Source: Wagnerdoeblera sp046292685
GTDB taxonomy: Bacteria; Pseudomonadota; Alphaproteobacteria; Rhodobacterales; Rhodobacteraceae
Assembly (NCBI RefSeq): GCF_046292685.1
Contig: NZ_JBKBQM010000006.1
Span: forward strand, 21,705 to 85,704
Reading direction: 5' to 3'
DNA: 64,000 nucleotides
Made by a program: the position numbers and the translations under genes. Shown here in pieces: positions 8,444-16,051 of the stretch. Under the pieces are notes generated by a model. That model saw only the letters and a list, made by a program, of their open reading frames with translations. It had not been told where the DNA came from and searched no databases. The stretch's first letter is position 1; the number at the start of each line of letters is the position of its first letter.

Positions 8444-9145
8444 TCAGCCGCGTTCGAAAAACGCCGCGATCCAGCCTGCCATCCGCGCCCGGTCGGCCGG
8501 GCGCGCCATCGAGGCCCGCGCCTCGGCCAGCAGGTCTGCCGGCAGCTTGCCTTCCAGCTCGTCCAGCAGGTCTGCCATGAAGTCGGCGGTGATCTCGGGG
8601 TGATACTGCGTCGTCAGGATGCGCGCCCCGATGGCAAAGGCCCCGACCGGGCAGGCCGCATTGCCCGCCAGCACGCGCGCGCCCTTCGGCAGGTCCAGCA
8701 CCTGTTCGCCATGCGCGGCATACAGGCCCACCGGCCCGCCCGCGCCCATCCAGGGCTCGGGCGCGTGGTAATCGGTCTCCACACGGCCGATGACGAAGGG
8801 CCCCGGGTTGCGCCCGACCCTGCCCCCCAGCGCCCGCGCAATGGCCTGATGGCCGAAACAGGCGCCGAACATCGGCACCCCTGCCGCCGCAATCGCCCGG
8901 ATCAGGTCCATCAGCCGGTCCACCCAAGGGTCCGGGTCGTTCACCGAGGCCGGGCTGCCCGAGATGATCCAGCCATCCACCACGCATGGGCCGTCGGGGA
9001 ACACCCCGTCCTTCACCGGCCAGACCGAAAGCCGCCAGTCGGGGCGCACCTCGGCCAGAAGCCGCGCCCATTTCGCGCCATCCTTGGGCCGCGCCTGGGC
9101 AAAGGCGCTTTCGTCGGTGTTGGCCATCAGCAGTCCGATATGCAC
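8444..9145 (-). CDS. Class I glutamine amidotransferase-like (gamma-glutamyl hydrolase-type) protein
   Basis: The 233-residue protein has the class I GATase nucleophile elbow GACFGHQAIA (Cys near residue 97) and the His-x-Glu pair in TQYHPEIT, so the Cys-His-Glu triad is complete. It is a stand-alone domain, not fused to a synthetase. Such proteins can hydrolyse gamma-glutamyl amides or deliver ammonia. It is divergent from, and shares a 75-bp control region with, the P450/glutamine-synthetase-like/ferredoxin operon. This mirrors PuuD beside PuuA, or TdnT beside TdnQ in aniline degradation. The start is a GTG with AAGGGG 7 bases upstream; an ATG six codons later is possible. Confidence 0.82.
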   Translation of the reverse strand: MHIGLLMANTDESAFAQARPKDGAKWARLLAEVRPDWRLSVWPVKDGVFPDGPCVVDGWIISGSPASVNDPDPWVDRLMDLIRAIAAAGVPMFGACFGHQAIARALGGRVGRNPGPFVIGRVETDYHAPEPWMGAGGPVGLYAAHGEQVLDLPKGARVLAGNAACPVGAFAIGARILTTQYHPEITADFMADLLDELEGKLPADLLAEARASMARPADRARMAGWIAAFFERG

Positions 9146-9161
9146 GAAGCCGCCCCTTTAC

Positions 9162-9188
9162 ATACAGAAGACCTTGTATCAGTATACA
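9162..9188. promoter_or_regulatory. Nested ATACA/TGTAT inverted repeats with a GTATAC core in a divergent promoter
   Basis: ATACA (9162-9166), TGTAT (9175-9179) and ATACA (9184-9188) form two overlapping inverted repeats. The second, TGTATCAGTATACA, contains the perfect hexamer GTATAC. This AT-rich patch lies in the 75-bp gap between the divergent GATase and P450 genes. The core resembles operators of the FadR/VanR branch of GntR regulators (TnGTATACnA type); no GntR gene is in the window, so the regulator would have to be encoded elsewhere. Confidence 0.5.
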
Positions 9189-9219
9189 TGTTAAGCACCC
9201 AAGGGCAAGGGAGAGGCCC

Positions 9220-10476
9220 ATGAGCATCTGGCACCCCACCGACGACGGTTTCGCCGACCTGACCAGCCACGACACCTTCACCGCCGGCCCGCCGCACGCC
9301 ACCTTTGCCCGCCTGCGCCGCGAAGACCCCCTGCACTGGTCCGACTGGTCGGGGGGCCAGGGGTTCTGGTCGCTGACCCGCCATGCCGACATCATGGAGA
9401 TGAACCGCCAGACCGACCTTCTGTCCTCGGCCCGCGGCATCCGGATGGAGGATCAGACCTACGAGGAATACCTCGCCCGCCGCACCTTTCAGGAAACCGA
9501 CCCGCCGGAACACACCCAGACCCGGATCAAGGTTGCGAAAGCCTTTTCCAAACCCGTGATCGCCGGGTTCGAAGGCGTCATCCGCGCGCTGTGCCGCGAA
9601 ATCCTCGACCAGGCGCTGGCAAAGGGCACCTTCGACGCCACCAGGGACATCGCCCGCCAGCTGCCCATGCGGATGCTGGGGCGCATCATCGGCACACCCG
9701 ATGCCGACCTGCCCTGGCTGGTGGAAAAGGGCGATGCCCTGATCGCCAACACCGACCCGGATTTCACCGATCACGTGCTGGACCGGATGCAGACCGACGA
9801 ATACCGGATGATGCCCTTCAACTCGCCCGCGGGGGCCGAGCTTTACGATTATGCCAAGCGGCTGATGGCCGACAAGGCCGCGCGCGGCGATACCGAAGGG
9901 GTGCTGCACCTGATCCTGCAACCGGGCCCCGACGGCAGCACGATTTCGGAAACCGAGTTCCGCAACTTCTTCTGCCTGCTGGTGGCGGCCGGCAACGACA
10001 CCACGCGCTATTCCATCGCCGCGGGCATCCACGCCTTGCTGCACCAGCCCGGCTTGCTGGAGCAGATCCGGTCCGGCGCCGTGGACGACACGATGGCCGA
10101 CGAGATCATCCGCTGGGCCACGCCGACACTTTACTTCCGCCGCACCGCCACACGCGATTTCGACATGCACGGCAAGACCGTGCGCGCCGGCGACAAGGTG
10201 CTGTACTGGTTCGTCTCGGCCAACCGCGACGAGGCAGCGTTCGAAGACCCCTTCCGCCTCAACCTCGCCCGCACGCCCAACCGGCACCTCAGCTTCGGCC
10301 AGGGCGGCCCGCATGTCTGCCTCGGCATGTGGCTCGCGCGGCTGGAAGTGCGCGTGCTGTTCCAGGAGCTTGCCGCCCGCCTCAGCAGCATCGAACCGGC
10401 GGGGCCGGCGCAGTTCCTGCGCTCCAACTTCATCGGCGGCATCAAGGCGCTGCCGGTGACCGTGACGCTTCGATAA
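9220..10476 (+). CDS. Cytochrome P450
   Basis: Soluble bacterial class I P450 of 418 residues. The I-helix oxygen-activation motif is AAGNDTT (about residue 256), the ExxR motif is EIIRW (about 294), and the haem loop is FGQGGPHVCLG with the Cys ligand near 367. That loop has one residue more than the textbook FGxGxHxCxG spacing, as in CYP124-like enzymes. The C-terminal SNFIGGIKALPV resembles CYP108/terpene P450s. The next gene but one is a [2Fe-2S] ferredoxin, the likely electron donor; no ferredoxin reductase is nearby. Location between a glutamine-synthetase-like ligase and a GATase suggests a nitrogenous, gamma-glutamylated substrate. This is inference; family membership is secure. Confidence 0.95.
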   Translation: MSIWHPTDDGFADLTSHDTFTAGPPHATFARLRREDPLHWSDWSGGQGFWSLTRHADIMEMNRQTDLLSSARGIRMEDQTYEEYLARRTFQETDPPEHTQTRIKVAKAFSKPVIAGFEGVIRALCREILDQALAKGTFDATRDIARQLPMRMLGRIIGTPDADLPWLVEKGDALIANTDPDFTDHVLDRMQTDEYRMMPFNSPAGAELYDYAKRLMADKAARGDTEGVLHLILQPGPDGSTISETEFRNFFCLLVAAGNDTTRYSIAAGIHALLHQPGLLEQIRSGAVDDTMADEIIRWATPTLYFRRTATRDFDMHGKTVRAGDKVLYWFVSANRDEAAFEDPFRLNLARTPNRHLSFGQGGPHVCLGMWLARLEVRVLFQELAARLSSIEPAGPAQFLRSNFIGGIKALPVTVTLR

Positions 10477-10512
10477 CCGGGCCGGCAAGAGCCCAAACCC
10501 ACAGGGAAACCC

Positions 10513-11805
10513 ATGCGCGACCGTCTGCGACCCTTCTTCTGCGATCACCTGTCGATCATGCACAGCAAACTGCTGCCGGCCGACAAGATCGCCAATGGCT
10601 ACACCCGCTTTGCCCAGCCCAACTTTGCCGTGCACTACGACAAGGATCTGATCGTGGATGCCCCCGGCACCCTTTGCATGGACGGCCTGCCCGACATGGA
10701 ACTGCACTGGCGGGCCGAAGACATCCGCCAAGGGTGGGAGCCGCGCACCAAAGTCGTCACCGGCGACCTGTTCGACCGCACCGGGGCGCCGGTGGAAATC
10801 GCCGGGCGCCATGTGCTCAAACGCGCGGTGGCCGACTGGGCGCGCCACGGCCTGACCCCCAAGGTGGGGATCGAGCTGGAAGCCTTCGCCTTCACCCGCG
10901 ATGCCGACGGCAGCTTGCGCCCCTACGACACGCCCGGCGCGGTGGTCTATGGCAACGGGCCCTTCAACGACCCGCTGGGCTTTACCGATGCGATCTGGGA
11001 CGCGGCCGAGGCGGCGGGCTTCCGGCTGGACCTCATCACCTCGGAATACGACACGCCGCAGTTCGAATTCACGCTCGCCTTCGACGAGGCGGTAAAGGCG
11101 GTGGACGACATCGTGCTGTTCCGCCAGATGGCGCGCGAAATCGCGCTGCGCCACGGCATCCTGCTGACCTTCCTGCCCAAGCCGCTGTTCGACCGGGGTG
11201 GGTCAGGCCTGCACATCAACCTGTCCTTTGCCGATGCGGCCGGCAACAACGCCCTGGCCACCGGCGAAAAGGGCGGCATCGCCGGCATGAACGATCTTGC
11301 CCGCGGCTGCATCGCGGGATGGATGCGCCATCACCGCGGCCTGGCCGCCCTGCTGGCGCCTTGCGTGAACAGCTATGCCCGGCTGCAACCGGCCAGCATG
11401 TCGGGCTACTGGTGCAACTGGGGCGAGGATCATCGCGGCGTGACCGTGCGCATCTCGGCCGAAGGGGGGAAAAAGGCGCGGCTGGAACACCGCATGGCCG
11501 ATGCCTCGGCCAACCCCTATGCCGCCGTGGCGGCGGTGCTGCAAGCCGCCCGCCTGGGGGTCGAAGGCGGCTATCCCCTGCCGCCGTCCGAAACCGGCGA
11601 CTGCTTCACCGGCAACGATGCCGAAGTCGGCGTGGCCGAAAGCCTGGCCGCCGCGCTGGACGACCTGGAGGCGGACGCCCCCCTTCGCGCGGCGGTGGGC
11701 GAGCTGTATTGCGCCCATCACCTGCACATGAAACGGGTCGAGGTGACGAAAACCGCCGACATGACGCGCGAACAGGCGCGCGACTGGTATATCTGGTTCG
11801 TCTGA
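10513..11805 (+). CDS. Glutamine synthetase-like gamma-glutamyl-amine ligase
   Basis: The 430-residue protein carries the catalytic core of the glutamine synthetase superfamily: KVGIELEAFAF (metal-binding Glu), TSEYDTPQFEFT, GSGLHINLSF (the GSG-HxN ammonium/glutamate region) and RLEHRMADASANPY near the C-terminus. The N-terminal part departs from housekeeping GlnA and there is no adenylylation-loop tyrosine that I can recognise. Relatives of this size include PuuA (glutamate-putrescine ligase), TdnQ (gamma-glutamylanilide synthase) and IpuC (isopropylamine). It lies 36 bp after the P450 and 12 bp before the ferredoxin, clearly one operon. Probable role: ATP-dependent gamma-glutamylation of an amine before or after P450 oxidation. 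Confidence 0.82.
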   Translation: MRDRLRPFFCDHLSIMHSKLLPADKIANGYTRFAQPNFAVHYDKDLIVDAPGTLCMDGLPDMELHWRAEDIRQGWEPRTKVVTGDLFDRTGAPVEIAGRHVLKRAVADWARHGLTPKVGIELEAFAFTRDADGSLRPYDTPGAVVYGNGPFNDPLGFTDAIWDAAEAAGFRLDLITSEYDTPQFEFTLAFDEAVKAVDDIVLFRQMAREIALRHGILLTFLPKPLFDRGGSGLHINLSFADAAGNNALATGEKGGIAGMNDLARGCIAGWMRHHRGLAALLAPCVNSYARLQPASMSGYWCNWGEDHRGVTVRISAEGGKKARLEHRMADASANPYAAVAAVLQAARLGVEGGYPLPPSETGDCFTGNDAEVGVAESLAAALDDLEADAPLRAAVGELYCAHHLHMKRVEVTKTADMTREQARDWYIWFV

Positions 11806-11817
11806 CGGGGGGATGCG

Positions 11818-12132
11818 ATGAAAGCCACCTGGATCCTGCCCGACGGGCGCAGCATCACCGCCGAGGTGCCCGCCGGGCGCAACCTGATGGAGGCCGCGCT
11901 GGCCGCCAACGTGCCGGGCGTGGTGGGCGAATGCGGCGGGTCGCTGTCCTGCGCCACCTGCCATGTGCATGTGGCGCCGGATTGGGCCGCCGCCGCAGGC
12001 ACCCCCGGCGACTTCGAGGAGGCGATGCTCGACCTGGCCGACGCCGCACGGGCGCCCACCTCCCGGCTGTCGTGCCAGATCGTGATGACGCCGAGCCTCG
12101 ACGGCATCGTGCTGCGCGTGCCGCAAGGCTGA
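11818..12132 (+). CDS. [2Fe-2S] ferredoxin (adrenodoxin/putidaredoxin type)
   Basis: A 104-residue ferredoxin with the four cluster cysteines at 39, 45, 48 and 86 (ECGGSLSCATCHV and RLSCQI), the C-x5-C-x2-C...C pattern of vertebrate-type and P450-partner ferredoxins rather than plant type. The acidic patch after the third Cys (GTPGDFEEAMLD) resembles the P450/reductase docking helix. It is the last gene of the P450 operon and is the likely direct electron donor to that P450, and possibly to the second P450 at 29295, which has no ferredoxin of its own nearby. No signal peptide; cytoplasmic. Confidence 0.93.
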   Translation: MKATWILPDGRSITAEVPAGRNLMEAALAANVPGVVGECGGSLSCATCHVHVAPDWAAAAGTPGDFEEAMLDLADAARAPTSRLSCQIVMTPSLDGIVLRVPQG

Positions 12133-12157
12133 GCGCCCCCCTGCCCGGCGCGCGCCG

Positions 12158-13786
12158 TCAGGCGCCGGGCGAGTCGCGGAAATGGTTCTGCAACTGCACG
12201 CGCAGATCCTTTTTCGACATCTTGCCGGTCGCGGTCATCGGGATCGCCTCGACAAAGGCCACGGCGTCGGGCAGCTGCCACTTCGCCATGCTGCGCCCGA
12301 TATGCGCGAGGATCTCGGCCTCGGTCGCCATCGCGCCGGGGCGCAGCACCACCGCCAGCACCGGGCGCTCGTCCCATTTCGGGTGCGGCACCGCCACCGC
12401 TGCCGCCATCGCCACCGCCGGGTGCGAGGCGGCGGCATTTTCCAGGTCGATCGACGAGATCCATTCGCCGCCCGACTTGATCAGATCCTTGGTGCGGTCC
12501 ACGATCACCAGGTCGCCTTGCGGGGTGATGCGCGCGACATCCCCGGTGCGGAACCAGCCTTCGGCGTCAAAGGCGCGGGCGCTGGCGGCAGGGTCGTTGT
12601 AATAGCCGGAAATGATCTGCGGCCCGCGCACCAGCAATTCGCCCACCGCCTTGCCATCGTGCGGCAGGCGGGTGCCATCCTCGGCCACGATCTTCAGGTC
12701 CACCCCGAACAGCCGCTTGCCCTGCGGCAGGCGCGCGGCGATGCGGGCCTCCATGTCCTGCCCGGGCTGGCTGCGGCTGACGGTGCCGACCGGGCTCATT
12801 TCCGTCATGCCCCAGCCGTGCAGCACCTCGATGCCGAACTCCTCCTCGAGCGCGCGGATCATCGCGGGCGCGGCCGCCGAACCGCCGATCAGCAGCGAAT
12901 GCAGCCGGTCGGGCCGGGCGCCGCGCTTGCGCATCTCGTCGATCAGGCCGGTCCAGACGGTGGGCACCCCCCAGGCCGCGGTCACGCCCTGCGCTTGCAT
13001 CAGATCCCACAGCGACGCCCCATCCAGCCGCGGCCCGGGAAAGACCAGCCCCGTTGCCGCCAGCGGCGCCGAATAGGGCAACCCCCAGGCATTGACGTGG
13101 AACAGCGGCACCACCGGCAGGATGCGCTGATCGACCCCGAAGCTGCGCGGCGCGCCCAGCACCACCGAAAAGGCGTGCAGCAGGCTGGAACGGTGCGAAT
13201 ACAGCGCCCCCTTCGGGTCGCCCGTGGTGCCCGAAGTATAGCACAGCGCCGCGGCGGTATCCTCGGGCAGGTCGGGCCAGTCGTAGCGCTGCGGCTGGCC
13301 GGCCAGCAGGTCTTCGTAGGCCAGCGCCTCGGGCACATCGGGGCGATGCGCGGCATCGCACAGCGCCACCAGCCGGATGCCCGGCGGCATCCGCGGGCGC
13401 AAGGCATTGACCAGCGGCACGAAGGTCAGGTCGAAGCACAGCACGCTGTCGGCAGCGTGGCCCATGATCCAGGCGATCTGGTCGGGAAACAGCCGCGGGT
13501 TGATGGTGTGGCACACCGCCCCGATGCCCGCCACGGCATAGTAAAGCTCGAAATGGCGGTAGCCGTTCCAGGCCAGCGTGGCCACCCGGTCGCCGGGCTT
13601 CACGCCCAGCGCCACCAGCGCATGCGCCAGTTGCCCGATGCGGTCGCGCGATTCGGCGTAAGAATAGCTGTGCACCCCGCCTTCGACGGTTGCCGAAACG
13701 ATCCGCTGGTCGGGGTAGACGTCGGCGGCATAGTCGATCACGGCAGGGATCGACAGCGGCCGATCCATCATCATGCCTTTCAGCAT
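12158..13786 (-). CDS. AMP-binding acyl-CoA ligase (fatty-acid / 3-methylthiopropionyl-CoA ligase-like)
   Basis: Adenylate-forming ligase of 542 residues. The AMP motif YTSGTTGDPK lies at residues 183-192, GWGMTEMSP is the A5 region, GEWISSIDLEN and the C-terminal TATGKMSKKDL carry the hinge and catalytic lysine. The opening MLKGMMMDRPLSIPAVIDYA and overall length match the DmdB-like group that activates medium-chain fatty acids and methylmercaptopropionate. The exact substrate cannot be assigned. ATG 13786 was chosen because GGAGG sits 8-9 bases upstream and the frame further upstream belongs to pcaB in another frame. It is 83 bp downstream of pcaB on the same strand, so read-through from the pca operon is possible. 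Confidence 0.88.
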   Translation of the reverse strand: MLKGMMMDRPLSIPAVIDYAADVYPDQRIVSATVEGGVHSYSYAESRDRIGQLAHALVALGVKPGDRVATLAWNGYRHFELYYAVAGIGAVCHTINPRLFPDQIAWIMGHAADSVLCFDLTFVPLVNALRPRMPPGIRLVALCDAAHRPDVPEALAYEDLLAGQPQRYDWPDLPEDTAAALCYTSGTTGDPKGALYSHRSSLLHAFSVVLGAPRSFGVDQRILPVVPLFHVNAWGLPYSAPLAATGLVFPGPRLDGASLWDLMQAQGVTAAWGVPTVWTGLIDEMRKRGARPDRLHSLLIGGSAAAPAMIRALEEEFGIEVLHGWGMTEMSPVGTVSRSQPGQDMEARIAARLPQGKRLFGVDLKIVAEDGTRLPHDGKAVGELLVRGPQIISGYYNDPAASARAFDAEGWFRTGDVARITPQGDLVIVDRTKDLIKSGGEWISSIDLENAAASHPAVAMAAAVAVPHPKWDERPVLAVVLRPGAMATEAEILAHIGRSMAKWQLPDAVAFVEAIPMTATGKMSKKDLRVQLQNHFRDSPGA

Positions 13787-13869
13787 CGTGTCATCCTCCC
13801 TCGGGTCCGGCCTCTGCGGGCGCGGCTGGGGGGACGATAGGCCATTGCCGCCTGCAGGCAAGCGCCTTG

Positions 13870-15210
13870 TCAGCCGCCCGCCGCGGACGACAAGGCGGCG
13901 GCGGCAAAGGCCCGCGCCTCGGCCGGGGCATCGCCCAGCGCGCCCGGCCCCGCCAGCCGTGCAGCCCAGTCGGTGCCCGGGAAATCGCGCGCAGCGAGGT
14001 CTGCCAGCGGGGTGGCGCTGGCCAGGGCCTCGCGGCACAGCGCCGCGACACGGGCGGCGGCTTCGGGGCGCGGCAACTGCCCGGCCAGCGCAAAGGTCAG
14101 CGCCTCGGCCATCAGGGTGCCCTGCCCTTCGGCCAGGCCGCGGGCCATCGCCGCCGGGTCGGGGCGCACGCGGGCGGCCAGGTCGGCCGCCAGCACCAGC
14201 GCCCGGCCGGTGGAATGCACCAGTTGCGGCAGCGTCAGCCATTCGGCAAACCAGGCCGCACCGTCGCGCTGCAGGCCATGCACACCGGCGCCTTGCACCA
14301 CCTCCGCCAGGGCCGCACTCTGGCGCGCCAGGGCAACCAGCACCGAAGGCCCCACCGGGTTCTGCTTTTGCGGCATGGTCGAGCTGCCGCCCGCCCCGGC
14401 CATCGCCACTTCGGCAATGCCGGTCTGCGACAGCAGGATCAGGTCCTGGCCCATCTTGCCCAAGGTTGCGGTCAGCCCGGCCATCCAGGCAGCAAAGGCC
14501 CCGATCCCGTCGCGTTCGGCGTGCCAGCTTGCCCCCGGATCGGCCAGACCCAGCGCCTGCGCCAGCCCCGCCCGCACCGCCGCCGCCTGCGGCCCCAGCG
14601 CGGCCGAGGTGCCGGCCGCCCCCGACAGCGACACCCTCAGCAGGTCGGGCGCCAGCGCCGCCAGCCGCGCGCGATGCCGCATCACCGGGCGCCCCCAGCC
14701 GGCAACCAGCGCGCCGAAGCTGGTGGGCACCGCCGCCTGCCCGTAGGTGCGCGCCGCCATCGGGGTTTCGGCATGGTCCGCCGCCATCTGCCCCAGCGCG
14801 GCCGCCAGCGCGCCCAGCCGAACATCCCACAAGGCCACCAGACGCTTCAGCCGCAAGGCCAGCGCGGTATCCATGATATCCTGGCTGGTCGCCCCCCAGT
14901 GCAGCCAGCGCGTCATCTCGGGCGCCTCGGCGCCCTTGCGGAAGGCGGCGACCAGCGCGGGCACCGGCACGCCGTTGCGGGCGGTTTCTGCCGCCAGCGC
15001 GGCCGGGTCGATCTGCACCTCCAGGCTGGCGCGGTGCAGAAAGGCCGCCGCCTCGGCCGGGATGATCCCAAGGTCGCCTTGCACCCGGGCCAGCGCACCT
15101 TCGACGATCAGCATGGCGCGAACCTCGGCACTGTCGGTGAACAGCGCCGCGGTCTCGGCATCGCCGAACAGGTCGCGGTAGAGGGCGGAGTCGGCCGGGG
15201 CGGCAGGCAT
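13870..15210 (-). CDS. pcaB: 3-carboxy-cis,cis-muconate cycloisomerase PcaB
   Basis: Member of the fumarase/aspartase superfamily, 446 residues. It converts 3-carboxy-cis,cis-muconate, the product of PcaHG, to 4-carboxymuconolactone. The superfamily signature GSSTMPQKQNP (about residues 275-285) and TGAT-type HWGATSQDIMDT are present. ATG 15210 gives the start MPAAPADSALYRDLFGD; the open frame upstream runs into the BKACE gene in another frame. The stop of the BKACE gene is only 5 bases upstream, so this is the last clear pca gene of the operon. The extreme C-terminus (AFAAAALSSAAGG) is low-complexity. Confidence 0.93.
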   Translation of the reverse strand: MPAAPADSALYRDLFGDAETAALFTDSAEVRAMLIVEGALARVQGDLGIIPAEAAAFLHRASLEVQIDPAALAAETARNGVPVPALVAAFRKGAEAPEMTRWLHWGATSQDIMDTALALRLKRLVALWDVRLGALAAALGQMAADHAETPMAARTYGQAAVPTSFGALVAGWGRPVMRHRARLAALAPDLLRVSLSGAAGTSAALGPQAAAVRAGLAQALGLADPGASWHAERDGIGAFAAWMAGLTATLGKMGQDLILLSQTGIAEVAMAGAGGSSTMPQKQNPVGPSVLVALARQSAALAEVVQGAGVHGLQRDGAAWFAEWLTLPQLVHSTGRALVLAADLAARVRPDPAAMARGLAEGQGTLMAEALTFALAGQLPRPEAAARVAALCREALASATPLADLAARDFPGTDWAARLAGPGALGDAPAEARAFAAAALSSAAGG

Positions 15211-15214
15211 GGGT

Positions 15215-16051
15215 CTACTCCGGCTGGCGCAGGCCCAGGATCTGGCGCGCCTGCCGCCAGGTGGCGACGGGGCGTTCGTAACGCTCGCACAGGTCCGCCA
15301 CCCGGCGCACCAGCGCGGCATTGCTGGGGGCAAGGGTGGTCTTGTCCAGCCGCACGTTGTCTTCCAGCCCGGTGCGCGCATGCCCGCCCGAGGCCACGGC
15401 CCATTCGTTCAGCACGATCTGGTTGGGCCCGATGCCGGCCGCACACCACGGCGCATCCGCACCGAACAGACGTTTGACGGTGGCGATGTAGAAATCGAAC
15501 ACCACCCGGTCCACCGGCATCGCGTTCTTGACGCCCATGACGAACTGCACGTAGGGCCTGCGGGCGATGCGCCCCTTGTCCCACATCTCGCGCGCCTTGA
15601 GGATGTGAGAAAGATCGAAGGCTTCGATCTCGGGCTTCACATCATGCTTCAACATCTCGCCGGCCAGCCAATCGACCAGATCGGGCGGGTTTTCGTAAAC
15701 GCGGTTGGGAAAGTTGTTCGACCCGACCGAGAGCGAGGCCATGTCGGGCCGCAAGGGCAGCATGCCGCCGCGGGTCTGCCCCGCGCCCGACCGCCCGCCG
15801 GTGGAAAGCTGCACGATCATGCCGGGGCAGTGCTTTTCCACGCCTTCCTTCAGGCGGGCGAACCGCTCGGGGTCGCTGGTGGGCTTGCCTTCGTCGTCGC
15901 GCACATGGGCATGCACGATGCTGGCGCCGGCCTCGAATGCGGCATGGGTGGATTCCACCTGCTCGGCAATGGTGATCGGCACCGCCGGGTTGTCGGCCTT
16001 GGTCGGCAGCGATCCGGTGATGGCCACGCAGATGATGCAAGGGTCAGACAT
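15215..16051 (-). CDS. Beta-keto acid cleavage enzyme (BKACE, formerly DUF849)
   Basis: The 278-residue TIM-barrel protein matches the Kce/BKACE family: CVAITGSLPTK at the N-terminus, the zinc-binding His-x-His in IVHAHVRDD (His47, His49), QLSTGGRSG, and the closing block GGHARTGLEDNVRL. These enzymes cleave a beta-keto acid with acetyl-CoA to acetoacetate and a shorter acyl-CoA. It sits between pcaG (8-base overlap) and pcaB (4-base gap), tightly in the protocatechuate operon. An activity on beta-ketoadipate, giving succinyl-CoA and acetoacetate, is an attractive inference because pcaIJ and pcaF are not seen here. Substrate is not proved by sequence. Confidence 0.9.
   Translation of the reverse strand: MSDPCIICVAITGSLPTKADNPAVPITIAEQVESTHAAFEAGASIVHAHVRDDEGKPTSDPERFARLKEGVEKHCPGMIVQLSTGGRSGAGQTRGGMLPLRPDMASLSVGSNNFPNRVYENPPDLVDWLAGEMLKHDVKPEIEAFDLSHILKAREMWDKGRIARRPYVQFVMGVKNAMPVDRVVFDFYIATVKRLFGADAPWCAAGIGPNQIVLNEWAVASGGHARTGLEDNVRLDKTTLAPSNAALVRRVADLCERYERPVATWRQARQILGLRQPE

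Noticed and set aside
9220..12132. Classifying the P450/GS/ferredoxin operon as a natural-product cluster
   Set aside because: No carrier protein, condensing, adenylation or transporter gene accompanies it; the ligase/GATase pair fits amine metabolism better.
12158..14830. One 890-residue minus-strand reading frame covering the acyl-CoA ligase and part of pcaB
   Set aside because: Only its last 542 codons match a protein family. The first part is a Gly/Ala/Arg-rich shadow of pcaB in another frame; the ligase start at 13786 has a good ribosome site.
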